A stretch of DNA of 29,690 bases from Phycisphaerales bacterium UBA1926. Its GTDB lineage: Bacteria > Planctomycetota > Phycisphaerae > Phycisphaerales > UBA1924. The notes beneath the pieces are model-generated. The model ran no database searches. It saw nothing but the letters and a program-made list of their open reading frames with translations, and was not told the DNA's origin. The stretch is from positions 328 through 30,017 of the forward strand of contig DDFO01000017.1 of assembly GCA_002337215.1 (NCBI GenBank). Reading direction: 5' to 3'. Shown in pieces: positions 26,016 to 29,690 of this stretch; position 1 is the first letter of the stretch, and every line of letters starts with the position of its first letter. The position numbers and the translations under genes are program-made.

Positions 26016-26065
26016 AGGGCCGATCGTAGCGAGCACGCCCACCCCACGCGCTAGACTCCCGGCCC

Positions 26066-27010
26066 ATGACCGTCGTCTGCATCGGCAACACCAAATCGGG
26101 CCGCGGCCTCACCCGCAGGCTTCTCCGTCGGTTCACGGACCGTCTCGAATCCCGCGGCGTCCGCGTTCTCGAACTCACGCTCAACGACCCGAACTTTCCG
26201 GAGGAAGCCCGCTTCGACGCACAACGGTTCAAGGGGGCCCGCGCGATCCTTGCGTTCGGGGGCGACGGAACCGTCAACGCCGTCACCGACGCCGCGATTC
26301 GCACCGAGACCCCCGTCTACCACATCCCCTGCGGAAACGAGAATCTCATCGCCCGGCGCTACGGCATGAACCGGGACCCCGACACATTTCTCCGCGCCCT
26401 TGCGGAGCACCGCGTCATCCATTCCGATGTCGGCCTCGTGGCCGGCCGGCGATTTCTTATCATGGCGACCGTCGGGCCCGACGCCCGCGTGATCGAGCGT
26501 CTGCACCGCACCCGCACCAAGGCCCTGGGCCACCTCGCGTATGTCGAGCCGGTTCTCCGCGAGGCGACCGCCCCCTACATGCCACGTCTCAGCATCACCG
26601 TCGACGACGAGATCAAGGTCGCGGACCGCCCCGGCTGGCTCATCGTCGCCAACGACCGCGAGTACGCCGCACGTCTCAACTTTGCCCCGGATGCAGGCCC
26701 GCTCAACCGTTCTCTCGCGGCGGTCTTTCTCCCGGGAACCAACCTCCGCGATTGCTTCAACTGGACCCTCCGCGCCTGGGCCCGACGCCACACACGCGAT
26801 CCGCGCATGATCACGGCACACGGAACGAAGATTTGCATCGAGAGCAGCGCCGACAGCACCGACGCAGCCCTGACATTCCAACTCGACGGCGAGCACGACC
26901 CGCACATCGCCGGGCACCTCGAGCCCAACGGAACGGCAAAGCCGACCATCGATATCTCGCTCGACAACGCCAGGCTCCCGGTCCTCGTCCCCGATCTCCG
27001 CCGGGTCTGA
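26066..27010 (+). CDS. Diacylglycerol/lipid kinase family protein (DAGK catalytic domain)
   Basis: This is a 314-residue protein of the DagK/LCB5 fold. The nucleotide-binding motif GGDGT is at 65-69, in ILAFGGDGTVNAVTD. The second family motif is C-G-N-E-N-L (89-94), where the usual G-T-x-N reads G-N-E-N, a variation in the lipid-binding loop. NTKSGRG near the start corresponds to the typical NP(x)SG motif, with K in place of Pro. The C-terminal half contains the beta-sandwich domain. Members phosphorylate diacylglycerol, sphingoid or similar lipids; the actual substrate is unknown. It is transcribed away from map and ends nine bases before the convergent hutI stop. Confidence 0.82.
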   Translation: MTVVCIGNTKSGRGLTRRLLRRFTDRLESRGVRVLELTLNDPNFPEEARFDAQRFKGARAILAFGGDGTVNAVTDAAIRTETPVYHIPCGNENLIARRYGMNRDPDTFLRALAEHRVIHSDVGLVAGRRFLIMATVGPDARVIERLHRTRTKALGHLAYVEPVLREATAPYMPRLSITVDDEIKVADRPGWLIVANDREYAARLNFAPDAGPLNRSLAAVFLPGTNLRDCFNWTLRAWARRHTRDPRMITAHGTKICIESSADSTDAALTFQLDGEHDPHIAGHLEPNGTAKPTIDISLDNARLPVLVPDLRRV

Positions 27011-27019
27011 ACGCCGCGG

Positions 27020-28249
27020 CTAGTCGGATTGCCGAATGACTCGCCCCTTGCAGATCACCGCGTCGACCGGATCTCCCCCGAAGGTGTGGCCGAGCTCCCG
27101 CTCATCGCGCCACCGCAGCATCAGCAGATCCGCCCGCATCCCAACCGCGATCGATCCGCCATCGGAGAGACCCATCAGCGCCGCGGCGTTCGCCGTGCAG
27201 GCGCAGATCGCCTCCGCAGCTGAAATCCCCAGATGCCTCACCGCGAGCGCGATCGCCATCGGCGTCGATGAACACGGCGCCGAACCCGGGTTCACGTTCG
27301 TCGCGATGACGAGTTTCCCACCCGCATCGATGAACCGGCGACCGTCTCCATACCTCCCGTCCGTATGGAACCCGGAGCAGGGCAGCATCACGCCGAATGT
27401 GTTACTCGTCGCGAGTCGCCGCAGGTCCTCTTCACTCGATGCCTCAAGGTGATCGACACTGCGAGCCCCGAGTCCGATCGCCGCCGACGTCATCCCCAGC
27501 GAATTGAACTGGTCGGCGTGGATCCGGAGCGGGTGCCCCAGCGCAGCCGCCGCCTCGAACAGCCGGACGGTCTCCTCAAGCGACCACGCCCCGTCCTCGC
27601 AATACCCATCGATCGTGATTCCGGGGAACTCCGCGTGCACGGCGGGGAGCGTCTCGTGGATTGTGCGGTCGACAAAGCCGTCCTGCTCGCGGTCGATCGC
27701 GTGCCCGATGCAGGCGGTGGGGGAGACGAACCCGGCCCAGGCATCCCCCGCCCGCGCGATCGCCCGCAGCATTTTCAGTTCGTCCGCGGTCGTCAGCCCG
27801 TACCCGCTCTTGATCTCGACCGCCGTCGTCCCCCCGCGGAGCATCCAATCGAGCCGATTCATTATCCCATCGAACAGTTCGTCCTCGCTTGCCGCGCGCA
27901 CGGCCCGGACCGTCGACATGATCCCGCCACCCGCCTTGAGCAGTTCGAGATACGACGCCCCGCGTCGCTTCATGTCCCACTCGTCCAGCCGTTCCCCCGC
28001 CCAACACGCGTGCGTGTGCGCATCAACGAACGCCGGCATCAGCACCCGACCGTTCGCCTCGATCACGTTGGCTCCTGCCGGATCGAGCTTCTCGCTGATT
28101 TGATCGATCAGCCCGTTCCGCACGAGTACGTCGGCTTCGTCGAGTACCGCAAGATTCGACATCGCGGCACCACGCCGGGGCCCCTCCCCGGCGAGCGTCA
28201 GCACACGAGCGTTCCGGATCAGCAGCGGTGGGGGAGAGGCGTCGTCCAT
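27020..28249 (-). CDS. hutI: Imidazolonepropionase (histidine degradation)
   Basis: This is a 409-residue amidohydrolase. It hydrolyses 4-imidazolone-5-propanoate to N-formimidoyl-L-glutamate, the third step of histidine breakdown. The metal ligands H78 and H80 (DAHTH), the KSGYGL loop (147-152), H183 and H244 (RIHADQ) are present. Near the end the motif reads T-N318-V-N-P-G-S, where many relatives have T-D-x-N-P-G-S and Asp is the metal- or water-binding residue. The gene sits in the hut cluster: hutG starts just upstream (its stop is 34 bases from this start) and hutU precedes it. All are on the minus strand, so they are probably one operon. The Asn may lower or alter activity. Confidence 0.92.
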   Translation of the reverse strand: MDDASPPPLLIRNARVLTLAGEGPRRGAAMSNLAVLDEADVLVRNGLIDQISEKLDPAGANVIEANGRVLMPAFVDAHTHACWAGERLDEWDMKRRGASYLELLKAGGGIMSTVRAVRAASEDELFDGIMNRLDWMLRGGTTAVEIKSGYGLTTADELKMLRAIARAGDAWAGFVSPTACIGHAIDREQDGFVDRTIHETLPAVHAEFPGITIDGYCEDGAWSLEETVRLFEAAAALGHPLRIHADQFNSLGMTSAAIGLGARSVDHLEASSEEDLRRLATSNTFGVMLPCSGFHTDGRYGDGRRFIDAGGKLVIATNVNPGSAPCSSTPMAIALAVRHLGISAAEAICACTANAAALMGLSDGGSIAVGMRADLLMLRWRDERELGHTFGGDPVDAVICKGRVIRQSD

Positions 28250-28283
28250 TCCGACACGGTACCGATTCAGCCCCGAGAATGGT

Positions 28284-29192
28284 TCAGGCCGACCGCTCCG
28301 AGAAGCCGGCGAGGAATTCCAAGAACAGCCGCGCCGCGAGGCGAACGGTCCGGCCGCCCTCCCCCGCCGGCGAATCGTGGGGCGGGCTCAGTTCCATGAT
28401 ATCGAAACACAGCACCCGCTCGCACCGACCCGCCGCGCGAACCCACGCGCACGCCGTCCCGGGATCCCAGCCGGAAGGGTTCATTGCGCTCACCCCTGGT
28501 GCATAGGCCTGATCGATGACGTCGAGATCGAAGCTCACGAACAGATCACCAGAAGGCCAGTGATCATCCGGGCCGAAATGCTCACCCCCCGCGGGGAGCG
28601 TCGCTCCGCGCCCGCCGTGCCCCTCGAACCACCGCACATGCTCGGTGCTGTTCGCGAACCGGTCGAGCCCGTGCACCGTCAGCCCACCCACGCCGCAGCG
28701 CTCGACGAGGGCCCGGAACGGCATCCCGCTGCCCGTCTCTGCGCGAACATCGAGGTGCGCGTCGAAATACACCCCGTGCAACGGCTCGCTCAGCCGCCCC
28801 GCCAATGCGCGCACAAACGGGAACGTCAGGTCATGCCCTCCGCCGATCATCACCGGCAGCAACCCCGCGTCGAGCAGCGCTCCCGCCGCCTCCGTCACCC
28901 GCTCGTGTGTTTCTTCGAGCGAACCGCCCGGCTCCACATCCCCGGCGTCGAACACGCCCGGCCAAGCGATTCCTGCCGGCTTCGCCGACCCGTACCTGCC
29001 AAGCGCCGCCCGGAACGCCGAGGGGCCTTGAGCCGCCCCGATCCGGCCTCTGTTCATGCGGACGCCGGTGTCGTCCGGGACGCCGATCAGACCAATCGCG
29101 CAGCCGATCGGATCGCCGGTCCGGATCGACGACACGAACCGGCCAGCGGGAGCATTCGGCCATTCAAAAGACTCGGTGTGCGGGACTCGCAT
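28284..29192 (-). CDS. hutG: Formimidoylglutamase, arginase/agmatinase family
   Basis: This is a 302-residue metalloenzyme. Given the flanking hutI and hutU genes it most likely hydrolyses formimidoylglutamate to glutamate and formamide. Arginase-family manganese motifs are complete: GGGHD (H120), D144-A-H146-L-D148 and F-D222-L-D224-V-I-D227. The family includes agmatinase and arginase; the operon context favours the hut role. The start is ATG 29192. It is 63 bases downstream of the hutU stop and 34 bases upstream of hutI. It has no signal peptide and is expected to be cytoplasmic. Confidence 0.88.
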   Translation of the reverse strand: MRVPHTESFEWPNAPAGRFVSSIRTGDPIGCAIGLIGVPDDTGVRMNRGRIGAAQGPSAFRAALGRYGSAKPAGIAWPGVFDAGDVEPGGSLEETHERVTEAAGALLDAGLLPVMIGGGHDLTFPFVRALAGRLSEPLHGVYFDAHLDVRAETGSGMPFRALVERCGVGGLTVHGLDRFANSTEHVRWFEGHGGRGATLPAGGEHFGPDDHWPSGDLFVSFDLDVIDQAYAPGVSAMNPSGWDPGTACAWVRAAGRCERVLCFDIMELSPPHDSPAGEGGRTVRLAARLFLEFLAGFSERSA

Positions 29193-29255
29193 GGCATCGA
29201 GAATAGCGTGAACCGTTCGGGCCTGACAGGCCGCTACGGACGCGGCGAGACACCC

Positions 29256-29690
29256 TCAGCAGCGACGCATCGGGATAGGTGTCCCTCGCTCGCGAGCGCA
29301 CGTCTCCGCCTCCTCGTAGCCTGCGTCCACGTGCCGGATCACTCCCATCATCGGGTCGTTGGTGAGCACGTTCTTGAGCCGCGTGGCGCACGCCTCGGTC
29401 CCGTCGGCCACGATCACCTGACCCGCGTGCTGGCTGAACCCGATCCCGACGCCGCCACCGTGGTGGAAACTGACCCAACTCGCGCCCCCCGCGATGTTGA
29501 CCATCGCGTTGAGAATCGCCCAATCGCTCACGGCATCGCTGCCGTCCTTCATGGATTCGGTCTCGCGGTTCGGGCTCGCGACCGAGCCGCAGTCCAGATG
29601 ATCCCGCCCGATGACGATTGGCGCGCGCACACGCCCGTCCGCCACCATCTCGTTGAACAGCAACCCCGCCTTGTCGCGCTCGCCGAGCCC
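29256..29690 (-). CDS. hutU: Urocanate hydratase, C-terminal part (gene continues past window)
   Basis: The frame is open to base 29690, so only the last 144 codons are seen; the TTG at 29663 is internal. Urocanase converts urocanate to imidazolonepropionate with tightly bound NAD. The visible part matches the family closely: [44 protein letters not shown], the [20 protein letters not shown] loop and [10 protein letters not shown] near the end. The relative Ser in many homologues at LD-S-GS is Cys here. It is the first visible gene of the minus-strand hut operon, ahead of hutG and hutI. Confidence 0.93.
   Translation of the reverse strand, partial: GLGERDKAGLLFNEMVADGRVRAPIVIGRDHLDCGSVASPNRETESMKDGSDAVSDWAILNAMVNIAGGASWVSFHHGGGVGIGFSQHAGQVIVADGTEACATRLKNVLTNDPMMGVIRHVDAGYEEAETCARERGTPIPMRRC

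Overview
The window is GC-rich DNA with densely packed genes, most likely from a planctomycete of the Phycisphaerae/Phycisphaerales type. This is inferred from several signs: secreted proteins ending in a dockerin-like tag that finishes in Gly-Cys-Pro, a PEP-CTERM-like sorting tail, a prepilin-type protein with the H-x-DGH family motif, an ECF sigma factor paired with a TPR-containing Ser/Thr kinase, and many GTG starts. No rRNA, CRISPR array, insertion sequence or phage module was seen. No stretch over 300 bases lacks a gene; the longest gaps are about 204 (20217-20420), 185 (6863-7047) and 177 bases (15278-15454).

Bases 1-6862 (+) hold the end of a large repeat protein of the giant-adhesin type, then a PilZ protein, a GAF/HlyD fusion, an M50 metallopeptidase/HlyD fusion and an RND-type periplasmic adaptor. 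I read this as a candidate export, processing or display system for the repeat protein, possibly controlled by c-di-GMP. It is the most novel part of the window. Bases 7048-10693 (+) hold an AAA+ ATPase, a small unknown protein and a von Willebrand A protein, joined by two 4-base GTGA overlaps; this looks like a chelatase-like ATPase/VWA module with an extra member.

Bases 10803-13188 (-) encode a secreted protein with a duplicated dockerin-like tail and a prepilin-like protein. Bases 13345-17026 (+) encode a beta-propeller phytase-like lipoprotein, a secreted lamin-tail-like protein with a PEP-CTERM-like tail, and a DASS/SLC13 anion:sodium symporter. Bases 17117-20216 (-) are the sigma factor and kinase pair. 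Bases 20421-22553 (+) encode a tail-fibre-like secreted protein and a small dockerin-tagged secreted protein.

The last third is mostly housekeeping: tRNA-Leu(UAA) with an oddly mispaired acceptor stem (-), trigger factor (+), tryptophan synthase alpha and methionine aminopeptidase (-), a lipid-kinase-family protein (+), and the histidine-degradation genes hutI, hutG and the end of hutU (-), which run off the right edge. Four intrinsic-terminator-like hairpins mark transcript ends. All functions are read from sequence motifs alone; no searches were run.
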